Source: Herbidospora mongoliensis (GTDB taxonomy: Bacteria > Actinomycetota > Actinomycetes > Streptosporangiales > Streptosporangiaceae). From it: a DNA stretch of 64,000 bases. Made by a program: the position numbers and the translations under genes. Location of the stretch: NCBI RefSeq assembly GCF_001570545.1, contig NZ_BBXD01000009.1, positions 496,001 to 560,000 on the forward strand, read 5' to 3'. The number at the start of each line of letters is the position of its first letter. Position 1 is the first letter of the stretch. The notes under the pieces were generated by a model. It was not told the origin of the DNA, made no database searches, and worked only from the letters and a program-made list of their open reading frames with translations. This document shows positions 34,358 through 43,228 of the stretch, one piece after another.

Positions 34358-37300
34358 GACGCCGATTTCCGCTACAGGGCCGATCGCTGACTTCGCGATC
34401 GGCCTGCGGACGTTGCGCGCCAGAGCCGGCCTCACCTACCGGCAACTGTCCGAAGCGACGGCATACAGCATCTCCGTCTTGGCCGTCGCCGCCAACGGGA
34501 AGGTGCTTCCGACCTGGGCTGTCGCCGCCGCCTATATCCGGGCATGCGGCGAACAGCCTGAACGATGGCACAAGCGGTGGGAACTGGCGGCGCACAGCGT
34601 CTCTGCCGGCACTCCAGCCTCTGCCCCAGTTCCAGACCCGGCTTCGGTGGCTTCCACGCATCCGGCAGGGGTCTCTACTCCTGCCGGGTTGAGCGCGGCA
34701 TTGAGAAAATTGATGTCAGGCCGCTCATATACCGAAATGGACCGGGCGAGTTGGCCGGACCGACTGCCCCGATCGACGCTGTCGGACATGCTCAATCGCG
34801 GGCGAACCAGTACGGAGACCCTGGAGGTGTTCCTTCGGGCCTGTGGTCTGCCACGGGACCAGTGGGCGGCATGGCATGCCGCCCGCGAACGAACCCTTCG
34901 TTCACCGCAATCCACCCGCAGGGAAGAGGTTGCGCAAAGTGGCACCGCGCACCTGGGAACGCACCCGCGCAGATCCGATCCGGAACAGGTGCACACAGCA
35001 AGCGAGCTGGCTGCCGCTCTGCGGCAGCTCCGCGCCGGCCGCGCCTACAAGGAGTTGGCCGTGGCGGCCGAGCCCGGCAAACTGCCCATGTCCACCATCA
35101 GCGACTTGCTGACCAAAGGCCGATGCACCGAGGAAACGCTGGAGCTGTACTTGCGGGCCTGCCAGGTCCCCCGCACCGAAGAAGCGGCTTGGCTGGCCGC
35201 CCGCCAACGCGCCCTGACCACGGTGTTCGACGGTTTGGATGGATTGATCCGCGTCCGCCAGTCGGTGCCTCGCCGCCTGGGTGTCCACTCATCCATCGAT
35301 GTTCCCGGCGCGACCGGCGACCTGCCCGCCTATATCGAACGTGACATAGACACCGACGTCCGTGCCCTGATCCGGACCGCCGCCCGGCAGGGTGGAATGA
35401 TCCTGCTGGTCGGCAGCTCTTCGGCCGGCAAGACCCGTTCCGCTTATGAGGCCGTCCAGGCTGAGCTGCCGGACTGGTGGCTGCTCTCCCCACATGACGC
35501 CGGGCACATCGCCCAAGCCGCCGCTGCGAGCCCTGCTCGGCTGGTGATGTGGCTGGATGAACTCCCGCAGCACCACATGCCCGCCCTGACCGCCACCGTC
35601 CACCACCTGATAGCCGTCGGAACAGTTCTGGTGGCCACCTTGCGGCCTGAACGCTATATCGCCTACACCACCCCACCCCCCACAGGTCAGGACGATCCCT
35701 ACGCCAGGGAACGCGAACTTCTCGCCCTGGCCGAGGTGATCTACGTTGGCGACCACTTCAGCCCTGCCGAACAGGCCCGAGCCCGCCGAACCGCCGATGC
35801 GGGCGACGCCCGCATCGCGGCTGCCCTGGAGTCGGCAGACTTCGGACTGACCCAGGTCATCGCCGCCGCACCACAACTGATTCGCCGATGGAACAGCGCC
35901 GATCCGTACGCCGCCGCGGTGCTCAACGCCGCCATCGATGCCATCCGGCTGGGCGTGCGATCTCCTCTGTCCGCCGAACTGCTGCGCGCGGCCGCGCCCG
36001 GCTACTGCGATCGGCGCCAACGCGCGGCCGCCCCGCCGAACTGGTTCGAGGCAGCGCTGGCGTACGCCACCGCCAGGATCAACGGCGCCGCCGCTGCCCT
36101 GGCCCCGGTCGCACCGTCCGCCCACACCGATCAGATGGGGCAGTTCCACGGATATACGGTTGCCGACTACCTGCAGCAGCACGCCGGCTCCCGCCGCCGC
36201 TGGAGCGTCGTCCCCGAGTCACTGTGGCAGACACTCATCACCCACGTGACCGACCCTGACGACCGGCGAGGCATCGCGGAACAGGCGAGTCATCGCCTGT
36301 TGTACTGCTTCGCCGAACCACTCTGGGCCACACTCGCCGACGGCGGCGACCCCCGTGCCGCCCGGCTGCTGGCCGTGTTGCTGCGGGAACGAGGAGACGG
36401 CGCCGGACTCCAAGCCCGCGCCGACGCCGGAGACGTTCACGCCGCCCGGCTGCTGGCCGAGTTGCTGCGGGAACGAGGAGACGCCGCCGGACTCCAAGCC
36501 CGCGCCGACACCGGCGAAATCCACGCCGCCCGGCTGCTGACCATGGTGCTGCGGGAACGCGGAGACGCCGACCAACTCCAAGCCCGCGCCAACGACGTCT
36601 ACGCCGCCCAGCACCTGGCCGAACTCCTGCGGGAACGCGGAGACGCCGCCGGACTTGAAGCCCGCGCCGACACCGGCGACACCGACGCCGCCCAGCACCT
36701 GGCCGAACTTCTACAGGAACGCGGAGACGCCGCCGGACTTGAAGCCCGCGCCGACACCGGCGACACCGACGCCGCCCAGCACCTGGCCGAACTTCTACAG
36801 GAACGCGGAGACGCCGACCAACTCCAAGCCCGCGCCGACACCGGCGACACCGACGCCGCCCAGCACCTGGCCGAACTTCTACAGGAACGCGGAGACGCCG
36901 ACCAACTCCAAGCCCGCGCCGACACCGGCGAAATCCACGCCGCCCGGCTGCTGGTCAAGTTGCTACGGGAACGCGGAGACGCCGACCAACTCCAAGCCCG
37001 CGCCAACGCCGGCGAAATCCACGCCGCCCGGCTGCTGGTCGAGCTGCTGCGGGAACGCGGAGACGCCGACCAACTCCAAGCCCGCGCCGACACCGGCGAC
37101 GTCTACGCCACCTGGCACCTGGCCGAACTGCTACGGGAACGCCGAGACGCCGCCGGACTTCAAGCCCGCGCCGACGCCGAGAACGTCTACGCCGGCTGGC
37201 ACCTGGCCGAGCTGCTGCGGGAACGCGGAGACGCCGACCAACTCCAAGCCCGCGCCGACACCGGCGACAGTCACGCCGCACGGCTGCTGGCCGAACTCCT

Positions 37301-37799
37301 CCGAGAACGCGCAGACGCCGCCGGACTCCAAGCCCGCGCCGACACCGGCGACACCGACGCCGCACGGCTGCTGGCCGAACTCCTCCGGGAACGCGGAGAC
37401 GCCGATGAGCTTCAGGGCCGCGCTGACACCGGCGACGTCTACGCCGTCCAGCACTTGGCCAAACTGCTACGGGAACGCGCAGACGCCGCCGGACTCCAAG
37501 CCCGCGCCGACACCGGCGACACCGACGCCGCCCAGCACCTGGCCGAACTCCTCCGGGAACGCGGAGACGCCGACCAGCTTCTGGCCCGCACTGTCATGGG
37601 TGATTTCTACGCGGCCAGAAGCTTGGTCGATGCCCTCAAGGTGTCTGGCCGGGCGGAGGAGGCGGAACGGGTTCGGGTTTTCGGGTTGCCGGTGCCGGAG
37701 CATCAGATCCGTTCACCGTTCGCATCCGATTCGCTGAGCCGCCTGGGTTCTAACCCGGCAGTACAGGGCCGGCCCCAAGATGCACCCGAGAGTGTTTAG
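34344..37799 (+). CDS. HTH / P-loop NTPase with ~16 near-identical 28-aa repeats
   Basis: A 1151-aa protein. The N-terminus has three XRE-like modules: residues 10-85 (GLTYRQLSEATAYSISVL), ~115-185 (LMSGRSYTEMDRASWPDRLP) and ~225-295 (LRAGRAYKELAVAAEPGKLP). Next comes a P-loop domain with Walker A GSSSAGKT (residues 357-364) and Walker B LVMWLDE, giving a STAND-like layout. From ~672 to ~1120 are about 16 repeats of 28 aa with consensus AARLLAELLRERGDADQLQARADTGD, related to Sel1/TPR helical repeats. The DNA copies (84 bp) are almost identical, so copy number is probably unstable. Such sensors with repeat arms are typical of immunity or signalling NTPases; the ligand is unknown. GTG start overlaps the HTH gene. 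Confidence 0.78.
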   Translation: MPRPETPISATGPIADFAIGLRTLRARAGLTYRQLSEATAYSISVLAVAANGKVLPTWAVAAAYIRACGEQPERWHKRWELAAHSVSAGTPASAPVPDPASVASTHPAGVSTPAGLSAALRKLMSGRSYTEMDRASWPDRLPRSTLSDMLNRGRTSTETLEVFLRACGLPRDQWAAWHAARERTLRSPQSTRREEVAQSGTAHLGTHPRRSDPEQVHTASELAAALRQLRAGRAYKELAVAAEPGKLPMSTISDLLTKGRCTEETLELYLRACQVPRTEEAAWLAARQRALTTVFDGLDGLIRVRQSVPRRLGVHSSIDVPGATGDLPAYIERDIDTDVRALIRTAARQGGMILLVGSSSAGKTRSAYEAVQAELPDWWLLSPHDAGHIAQAAAASPARLVMWLDELPQHHMPALTATVHHLIAVGTVLVATLRPERYIAYTTPPPTGQDDPYARERELLALAEVIYVGDHFSPAEQARARRTADAGDARIAAALESADFGLTQVIAAAPQLIRRWNSADPYAAAVLNAAIDAIRLGVRSPLSAELLRAAAPGYCDRRQRAAAPPNWFEAALAYATARINGAAAALAPVAPSAHTDQMGQFHGYTVADYLQQHAGSRRRWSVVPESLWQTLITHVTDPDDRRGIAEQASHRLLYCFAEPLWATLADGGDPRAARLLAVLLRERGDGAGLQARADAGDVHAARLLAELLRERGDAAGLQARADTGEIHAARLLTMVLRERGDADQLQARANDVYAAQHLAELLRERGDAAGLEARADTGDTDAAQHLAELLQERGDAAGLEARADTGDTDAAQHLAELLQERGDADQLQARADTGDTDAAQHLAELLQERGDADQLQARADTGEIHAARLLVKLLRERGDADQLQARANAGEIHAARLLVELLRERGDADQLQARADTGDVYATWHLAELLRERRDAAGLQARADAENVYAGWHLAELLRERGDADQLQARADTGDSHAARLLAELLRERADAAGLQARADTGDTDAARLLAELLRERGDADELQGRADTGDVYAVQHLAKLLRERADAAGLQARADTGDTDAAQHLAELLRERGDADQLLARTVMGDFYAARSLVDALKVSGRAEEAERVRVFGLPVPEHQIRSPFASDSLSRLGSNPAVQGRPQDAPESV
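36350..37620 (+). repeat. Tandem 84-bp coding repeats
   Basis: About 15 full copies of an 84-bp unit inside the NTPase gene, each encoding one 28-aa helical repeat; one copy (near 36590) is 6 bp short. Neighbouring copies differ at few bases, with alternating variants such as GDAAGL/GDADQL and GDTD/GEIH/GDVY at fixed places, a mosaic pattern expected from unequal recombination. Confidence 0.85.
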
Positions 37800-38086
37800 T
37801 GAATCCGAATTCTGATGAGGGTCAGCTGTTCGTCGGCCTCGTCCCGCACCACGCGCCAATCCTGAAGGTGCTGAGAGCTGCACCGAGCTCGGGCGAGATC
37901 AGGAAGACCGGACCCCGAGTCGACCATCGCCCACGACCAGTCCGTCGCGCAGGTCGACGCCAAGACGCCCGTCAAAAAGGTTGCCGGCCGGGCTCCAACG
38001 GGATTACCGAGACGCGCACTCTCGTCGAGGCGGTGTCGGACAGCCCGTCGGTGTCGATCACGCTGACGCTCGTCGTGGGCCGCTGA
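37800..38086. other. Intergenic stretch without a supported gene
   Basis: About 290 bp between the NTPase stop and the convergent small membrane protein. A 95-codon frame starting GTG at 37799 is open but rich in Arg/Pro/Gly without pattern and is probably not translated. I see no hairpin of note. Confidence 0.4.
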
Positions 38087-38428
38087 TCAGGACGTTGGGC
38101 TGCGTCCTTGTGGCCTGAACGTGCCCCTGGTCAGGATTCCGTCCTGGTCGACGGTCAGGTCTGTCCAGCTGAGCGCGAACTTGCCCGGCAGAAATGGCGG
38201 CTTGATCTTGGTCAGGATTTCTGAAGGCCATGGCGACGCCAGCGAAGAGCCGAGGCTTGAGACCTCGGGCGCCTTCGACTCGGCGTAGGGTTCCGCGCCG
38301 AAGAAAATGATGGCGCCGAAGATGGAGCTGACCAGGCCGACGAGCAGCGCCGCAGCCGACGAACCAGAAACGCCCACGTCGACATCGGTGTCCGTGCGGG
38401 TTCTGGCCGGCTGCGAGCGAGAAGCCAC
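38087..38428 (-). CDS. Hypothetical single-pass membrane protein
   Basis: A 113-aa protein with a polar N-terminus, one hydrophobic segment (SSAAALLVGLVSSIFGAIIFFGA, residues ~22-45) and a ~65-residue tail likely outside the membrane (SWTDLTVDQDGILTRGTF). I do not recognise it. It follows the 380-aa membrane protein gene by 8 bp on the same strand, so the two form a pair. GTG start at 38428; an RBS is not obvious. Confidence 0.5.
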   Translation of the reverse strand: MASRSQPARTRTDTDVDVGVSGSSAAALLVGLVSSIFGAIIFFGAEPYAESKAPEVSSLGSSLASPWPSEILTKIKPPFLPGKFALSWTDLTVDQDGILTRGTFRPQGRSPTS

Positions 38429-38436
38429 AAGCCTTT

Positions 38437-39576
38437 CTAGCTCGCGGGCTTCTCGCGGCGTTCACCGAAGCCGATGATGGGGAGGAGCATATTCCACCAG
38501 AAGGAAGTGCCGAACATGAGAGCCAGCAAGGTGATCAGATAGCCCGGCAAGTGCGCGAGAGTGAATAGCCGGCTCAACCAAAGGCCACCGCCCCACGACA
38601 TGGCCGGCTCTCCTGATTCGAATTTCATATTTATGGGAGAATGGCTGAACAGCTTAACAATAGCGGGCGAGCGGAGGACATCACTCAGACATTCAGCCCG
38701 ATTCACACCCTTAGGACATTTTGTTGCAACGAGCACTCCGAGCGCCGGAATGGCAACGGCCTCCTCGGCGGCAATCTCCGTACGGATAGCGTTGTCGCCG
38801 ACGATATCTTGCACGTACTCCAGAGAGTCCACCGCGAAGAACATCGTTACGAGCAGAGCTACTATGAACAGAACTTTCCTAATATGATGCCGGTAGAGAG
38901 CACTTACTCTCTGCATTTCTCCGGTGAACCAATCCTCGACCCCCTTGTGGAAGTTCCCCTCGTCCTCTTTCGTCCGTGCCCACAGAGCTTTGAGGGGCCG
39001 GTATGCCGGACTGTCGTTCAGCTCCAGGATCGCAAGGAGTTGCGGGACACCGCCATGATCGATCGCAACTTCTATCAATGCGTCGGAAAATCTGGCGGGA
39101 GGAATATGCGACATCCCCGTCCTGCCTTTCCGGGAAGAGTCGACTTCCTGGAGCCGCTCATATAATAGGTCAACGAGCGTCACACCCTCGCGCAGTTCCA
39201 GATCCGGCGGGGTAGTCCCGGTGAGAGACGTCCGTGGCACCAAACGTGGGCTCCTGACCGGAGCCGGGCTGGCGGCAAACCTGGGCCGGGGGTCCCAGTT
39301 TTCTTCAGTGGTAACCCCAATGGACACGTTCGAAGAGCTCTTCGAGTGCATTCGGAACCGGCTCATCCGGACGAATGCATTGATCACGCGCAACCAGACT
39401 GGCGCTTGCCTGACGCTCACACCACCTTCGAAGGTGTCACGCAGATATGCCCAGAGATACTTCGCGCGGCGCGCTTGCCATGAACTGATCCCTTCAATGG
39501 TCAGACTGATGATGAGGGACAGAGTCACGAATACCGCTACGATGCCAACAGCCAAATCTGCGACGATCGAACCCAT
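38437..39576 (-). CDS. Hypothetical polytopic membrane protein, lower GC
   Basis: A ~379-aa protein. Membrane helices: N-terminal VADLAVGIVAVFVTLSLIISLTIEG, a central KVLFIVALLVTMFFAVDSL, and C-terminal HLPGYLITLLALMFGTSFWWNMLLPIIG. Between the first two is a ~200-aa cytoplasmic region (LVDLLYERLQEVDSSRKG...), and between the last two a loop with two cysteines (VATKCPKGVNRAECLSDV) that could be an exported disulfide. Base composition and codon use are visibly more AT-rich than neighbours, which suggests acquisition. Start at ATG 39576; GTG at 39585 is possible. Family unknown. Confidence 0.6.
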   Translation of the reverse strand: MGSIVADLAVGIVAVFVTLSLIISLTIEGISSWQARRAKYLWAYLRDTFEGGVSVRQAPVWLRVINAFVRMSRFRMHSKSSSNVSIGVTTEENWDPRPRFAASPAPVRSPRLVPRTSLTGTTPPDLELREGVTLVDLLYERLQEVDSSRKGRTGMSHIPPARFSDALIEVAIDHGGVPQLLAILELNDSPAYRPLKALWARTKEDEGNFHKGVEDWFTGEMQRVSALYRHHIRKVLFIVALLVTMFFAVDSLEYVQDIVGDNAIRTEIAAEEAVAIPALGVLVATKCPKGVNRAECLSDVLRSPAIVKLFSHSPINMKFESGEPAMSWGGGLWLSRLFTLAHLPGYLITLLALMFGTSFWWNMLLPIIGFGERREKPAS

Positions 39577-39636
39577 GCGAGCCACTCACCGATCTGCGAT
39601 TTGATAACCACGACCTTCTACTTCGGTGTTCGCGGG

Positions 39637-40008
39637 TCATCCGTTACGACGAGTTGACACGCGTGTCACATACACGCCTTCAGCCACACGGGTTGCAGTA
39701 AGAAGGTAAAGCCGGCCATCACCGATCGTGCAAGCGACTAGTTCGGCGAGCGGGGTCTTTCCGTCCGACGGGAGTTTCGGGAGATCATTGAGCATGCGGG
39801 CCCCGGAGAGGATTGGACGCCGCGAGATTCGCCGGCACGTGCGCCGCCTCCCCATGTTCATCGCATGGTCAGCTTCCGGACTGTCCTGGATTCGCGGCAA
39901 AGCAAGGGGGTCCGGTTCCGCTGGGAGAAACGCCAAGGGTTCGACAGGGGTCCAGTGCCACGCTGGACCGTGCCACTGAAATGTCGCGCCCGCGGCTATC
40001 GCCCGCAT
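39637..40008 (-). CDS. Hypothetical protein (doubtful)
   Basis: A 123-codon frame in the ~450-bp gap between the membrane-protein gene and the acetyltransferase gene. The C-terminal 52 residues from an internal Met (MLNDLPKLPSDGKTPLAELV, then IGDGRLYLLTATRVAEGVYVTRV) read like a real small beta-rich protein, so the gene may be just 39637-39795. The N-terminal part (WHGPAWHWTPVEPLAFLPAEP) is less convincing. No RBS decides the start. Nothing else is visible in this gap. Confidence 0.3.
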   Translation of the reverse strand: MRAIAAGATFQWHGPAWHWTPVEPLAFLPAEPDPLALPRIQDSPEADHAMNMGRRRTCRRISRRPILSGARMLNDLPKLPSDGKTPLAELVACTIGDGRLYLLTATRVAEGVYVTRVSTRRNG

Positions 40009-40035
40009 GTGGTGAGACAGGCGAGCCTTCTGACC

Positions 40036-40758
40036 ATGAGGGGGACGAATGTGGACTTACCCGTTATCTTCCGCCAACCCGAGGTCCGCGAACTGGCGGC
40101 GGCGTGCGCCGAATGGACCGGCCGCCGCGGACTCCACCTGCACCTCGACGACGACCTGCGAACCTGGGCCGACACAGTCTTCACGGCCATGGGACCGGAC
40201 GGCGTCAACCCGACCTTCGACCCCGTCCGCAACCGGATCGCCCCCGACGCAGCCTTCCACCTCCAGGTCCGCGACGCGACCGGTGACGTCATCGCCTGTG
40301 GCGCGGGCCGTCTCTTCCATACCGATGACTTCACCACGCTGATCACGTCACTCGGCCTGTGGTTCGACCCGGTTCCTCCAGAGATGAGCGCGATCGCCGT
40401 CCCCTCGTCCGTTCCCACGTTGTCCGGCCGGGTCGGTCATGTCGGAGGTCTGTGGGTGCATCCCCGGCTCCGGGGCTCCGGGCTCTCGCTGATGCTGGCA
40501 CGGCTGATCCGGGCGGCCGCGCTCGATCTGTTCGACGCCGACTGGGACACCTGGGTCGCCTTCCAGGACGTCGCCCTGCGGCCCCGCACCGGGTCGGCCT
40601 ACGGCACGGCCACGACGGTCCTGTGCATTGACGGCTACTTCCCGCCCCGCGACCGCCACGAACGGGTCTTCCTCAGCTACGCGACCGGCGCCCAGGTGCT
40701 CGACGTGGTGCGGGAGACCGTCGGGATCCTCCGCGACGACCTCTACACGGTGGTGTGA
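40036..40758 (+). CDS. GNAT-like acetyltransferase paired with E1-like gene
   Basis: A 240-aa protein. The C-terminal half has a GNAT acyl-CoA motif A: GHVGGLWVHPRLRGSGLSLMLARLIRAAAL (V-x-P-x-x-R-G-x-G). The N-terminal ~100 residues (FHLQVRDATGDVIACGAGRLF) form the preceding beta strands. It ends one base before the GTG of a ThiF/E1-like gene, so the two are surely co-expressed. Acyl transfer plus adenylation of the same substrate, or protein modification, is possible. I do not know the substrate. Confidence 0.6.
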   Translation: MRGTNVDLPVIFRQPEVRELAAACAEWTGRRGLHLHLDDDLRTWADTVFTAMGPDGVNPTFDPVRNRIAPDAAFHLQVRDATGDVIACGAGRLFHTDDFTTLITSLGLWFDPVPPEMSAIAVPSSVPTLSGRVGHVGGLWVHPRLRGSGLSLMLARLIRAAALDLFDADWDTWVAFQDVALRPRTGSAYGTATTVLCIDGYFPPRDRHERVFLSYATGAQVLDVVRETVGILRDDLYTVV

Positions 40759-40759
40759 C

Positions 40760-41731
40760 GTGAACGACTGGCGCCCCCTCCTCATCGACGACCGTCGGGC
40801 CGTGAAGGAACTCCTCGAATCCGGTGCCGTCCGCCGTGTGAACGACACCCTCGGCGACCCGGCCGACTACGGGACCTACGTCTGGTATCCGTGGTCGGGG
40901 GTGCTGGTCCGGACCCTGCCCGCCGAGGAGTTCCGGCGGCTGCGCACCGACCGGAACCGTAACAAGATCACTGTGGACGAGCAGCGCAGGCTCGGCGGCA
41001 CGCGCGTCGGCGTGGTCGGACTGTCCGTCGGGAACGGCACCGCCGTCACTCTGGCGATGGAGGGCGTCGGAGGGGCGTACAAGATCGCTGATTTCGACCG
41101 GCTCGACCTGACCAACCTCAACCGGATCCGGGCCGGGCTGCCCGATCTCGGGCTGGAGAAGACGGTCCTGTCCGCCCGGCAGATGTTCGAGCTCGATCCC
41201 TACCTGGACATCGAGTTCTTCTCCGACGGCATCCACGCGGACAACATCGACGAGTTCCTCCTCGGCGGCGGGCGGCTCGACCTGGTCGTCGAGGAGTGCG
41301 ACGACCTCTACGCCAAGGTCGCCGTCCGGGAACGGGCCCGTGCCCACCGGATCCCCGTTCTGATGAGCACGAGCGACCGGGGGATGCTGGACGTCGAGCG
41401 GTTCGACCTCGAACCCGACCGGCCGATCTTCCATGGGCTGCTCGGTCCGGTGCGGGCCGAGGAGCTGATCGGGCTGGAGCCGAAGGACAAGATCCGGTTC
41501 GTGCTGGCGATGTTCGACGAGCAGTCCCTGAGCCCGCGGATGCGCGCCTCCCTTCCCGAGGTCGGCCGGACGCTGAACAGCTGGCCTCAGCTGGCCTCGG
41601 ATGTGGCGATGGGCGCGGGCGTCGTCGTCGACACCGCTCGGCGTCTCCTCCTGGGCGAACCGGTGGCCTCGGGCAGATACCACCTCGATCCGGCCACCCT
41701 CGTCACGGAGGAGACCCGGCTGCACGGATGA
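40760..41731 (+). CDS. Rv1355c-like ThiF/E1 protein without nitroreductase domain
   Basis: A 323-aa E1/ThiF-fold protein. A short N-terminal region (YGTYVWYPWSGVLVRTLPAEEF, then RTDRNRNKIT) precedes the Rossmann core: RVGVVGLSVGNGTAV, KIADFDRLDLTNLNRIRAG, and VEECDDLYAKVAVRERA. These stretches strongly recall mycobacterial Rv1355c, where the same module is followed by a nitroreductase domain; here the protein stops after the ThiF domain. No zinc cysteine pairs are seen. It follows the GNAT-like gene by one base and overlaps the convergent exonuclease gene by 29 bp. Confidence 0.72.
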   Translation: MNDWRPLLIDDRRAVKELLESGAVRRVNDTLGDPADYGTYVWYPWSGVLVRTLPAEEFRRLRTDRNRNKITVDEQRRLGGTRVGVVGLSVGNGTAVTLAMEGVGGAYKIADFDRLDLTNLNRIRAGLPDLGLEKTVLSARQMFELDPYLDIEFFSDGIHADNIDEFLLGGGRLDLVVEECDDLYAKVAVRERARAHRIPVLMSTSDRGMLDVERFDLEPDRPIFHGLLGPVRAEELIGLEPKDKIRFVLAMFDEQSLSPRMRASLPEVGRTLNSWPQLASDVAMGAGVVVDTARRLLLGEPVASGRYHLDPATLVTEETRLHG

Positions 41732-42902
41732 TCATTCGGGCGAAGGCCTCCGGGGTCACGATCGGGATGCCGTAGGCGCGGGCCTTGCGGGCCTTTCCCG
41801 ACAGGCTGTCCGGGTCGGCGGCGACCAGCAGGCGGACCTTCTTGGTGATGTTCCCGTGGGGCACGATCGAGGCCCTCCGGGCGCGGTCCTCCCAGTACTC
41901 CCTGCCCTCGTCCATCTCGCCGGTGAAGACCACCAGGTCACCCGGCCGGAGCCGGAACCGCTCCCGGGCCTCGGCCGGGGCGGCGGCGCCGGCGAGCAGC
42001 AGGTCGACGCGGGCGCGGGGCAGGTGCAGGAGGTCGGCGACCAGGTCGAGTTCGTGGCGTTCGTCCGGGGTCACCACGCCGTCGGCGCGGGCCGCGCTCG
42101 CCAGGGCCGACAGGTAGTCGTTGTGGAGGCGGTCGAGGTCGCCTCTCGACAGGTCCAGGTGGGTGGCCAGGCCGACCAGGGAGTCGGCTTCGGCGGCCGA
42201 GATGCGGTGGTCGAGGAGCGCTCGGTCGAGGAGGGCGAGGTAGGTGTCGGCCTCCTCGCGGGCGATCGCACGGGGCAGGCGGTCGACCAGGCGGCCCAGG
42301 AAATGGACGTTCCGTTCCGCCGCGACCCCTCTTCTCGCCAACGGGGTTTCGTTGAGCGGGAGGTCGGGCCAGGTCAGGGTGGGGTCGGTGGACCAGGGGC
42401 CGCCGCCCGACTTCAGGAAGTGGCGCAGGAGGCCGGCGGCGGCGCGGGCGTCCGCGAGGGCCTCGTGGTGATTGCCGAGCGCGATTCCCGCCATTTCGCA
42501 GCAGCCGGCCAGCGTGCGGGGTGGGCCGGGGAGATGATAGGCCGATTCGCGCATGGTGCAGACCCCTTCCGCGTACGGAAGAAGCGCGCCCGATCGCTCG
42601 AATTCCGACCGGAGGAAGTCCCAGTCGAAGCGCAGGTTGTGGGCCACCGGGACTCGATCCCTCAGTAACGCCATGAGGGTGCCGGCGACGGCGGCGAAGG
42701 TGGGGGCGTGCCGGATGTCGGCCGAGGTGATGCCGTGGATGTGCTGGGGCCCCAGGTCGCGCTGGGGGTTGACTAACGTCGTCCATTCGTCGGTTATGTC
42801 GCCATTTGTGGTGAGGTGGACGACGCCTATCTCCACCACCCGGTCCTGCCACGACGGGCGCAGGCCCGTGGTCTCCACATCGATGACGGCATAGCCACGC
42901 AT
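41703..42902 (-). CDS. DEDDh 3'-5' exonuclease with C-terminal BRCT domain
   Basis: A 399-aa protein. Residues 1-170 form a DnaQ-like exonuclease: VIDVETTGL (Asp/Glu), HNLRFDWDFL (Asp), and HHEALADARAAA (His/Asp). The middle (~200-305) is helical with a TerB-like look (LLDRALLDHRISAAEADSL). Residues ~320-395 are a BRCT domain (PGDLVVFTGEMDEGREYWEDRA, then ITKKVRLLVAADPDSLSGKARKARAYGIPI). Such proteins act in DNA repair; BRCT suggests binding at breaks or to phosphoproteins. Convergent overlap of 29 bp with the E1-like gene. Confidence 0.85.
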   Translation of the reverse strand: MRGYAVIDVETTGLRPSWQDRVVEIGVVHLTTNGDITDEWTTLVNPQRDLGPQHIHGITSADIRHAPTFAAVAGTLMALLRDRVPVAHNLRFDWDFLRSEFERSGALLPYAEGVCTMRESAYHLPGPPRTLAGCCEMAGIALGNHHEALADARAAAGLLRHFLKSGGGPWSTDPTLTWPDLPLNETPLARRGVAAERNVHFLGRLVDRLPRAIAREEADTYLALLDRALLDHRISAAEADSLVGLATHLDLSRGDLDRLHNDYLSALASAARADGVVTPDERHELDLVADLLHLPRARVDLLLAGAAAPAEARERFRLRPGDLVVFTGEMDEGREYWEDRARRASIVPHGNITKKVRLLVAADPDSLSGKARKARAYGIPIVTPEAFARMIIRAAGSPP

Positions 42903-42986
42903 ACGCCGAAGCGTTCCATTACTGGGACGCCTGCCCCGGCGGAGTAATGGTCTTGTTATTCGCGAAGCCGTAAAGGAAAAAAGAAA

Positions 42987-43014
42987 GCCGCGCGGCCCTG
43001 AGCGGCCGCGCGGC
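42987..43014 (-). terminator. Rho-independent terminator of the 43-44 kb operon
   Basis: GCCGCGCGGCC pairs with its complement (11 bp, 6-base loop), followed on the minus strand by TTTCTTTTTTCC. A strong terminator 18 bp past the small membrane protein gene. Confidence 0.85.
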
Positions 43015-43031
43015 GATGTTCTTGTACGGGT

Positions 43032-43223
43032 TTACCTGCGGACCCGACCACGACGCCAGGAGCCGCCGTTGCCGACGCTCGCGGTGCCGATGCCGGCCTG
43101 GTGGAGTGCCAGCAGGCACAGGCCGAGCGCGATGAGCGCGGTCAGGCCGATGCCGATGTCGGCGTTGAGCAGGTCCAGGAGGAAGGCGATCCCAAAGATG
43201 ACCGCCGCTGCGATGGCCAGCAT
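43032..43223 (-). CDS. Small membrane protein (63 aa)
   Basis: A 63-aa protein with two hydrophobic stretches (AIAAAVIFGIAFLLDLLNA and IGIGLTALIALGLCLLALHQAGIG) and a very basic tail ending RRGRVRR. Short proteins of this look are frequent in actinomycetes but uncharacterised. It follows the acidic protein gene by 5 bp and precedes a terminator, so it is the last gene of a three-gene operon. Confidence 0.6.
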   Translation of the reverse strand: MLAIAAAVIFGIAFLLDLLNADIGIGLTALIALGLCLLALHQAGIGTASVGNGGSWRRGRVRR

Positions 43224-43228
43224 TTGAC

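Noticed and set aside
36350-37620. Regular 84-bp repeats considered as a CRISPR array
   Set aside because: The units are contiguous without unique spacers and translate as a continuous helical-repeat protein.
37799-38086. 95-codon frame after the repeat NTPase
   Set aside because: Arg/Pro-rich with no pattern; likely non-coding.
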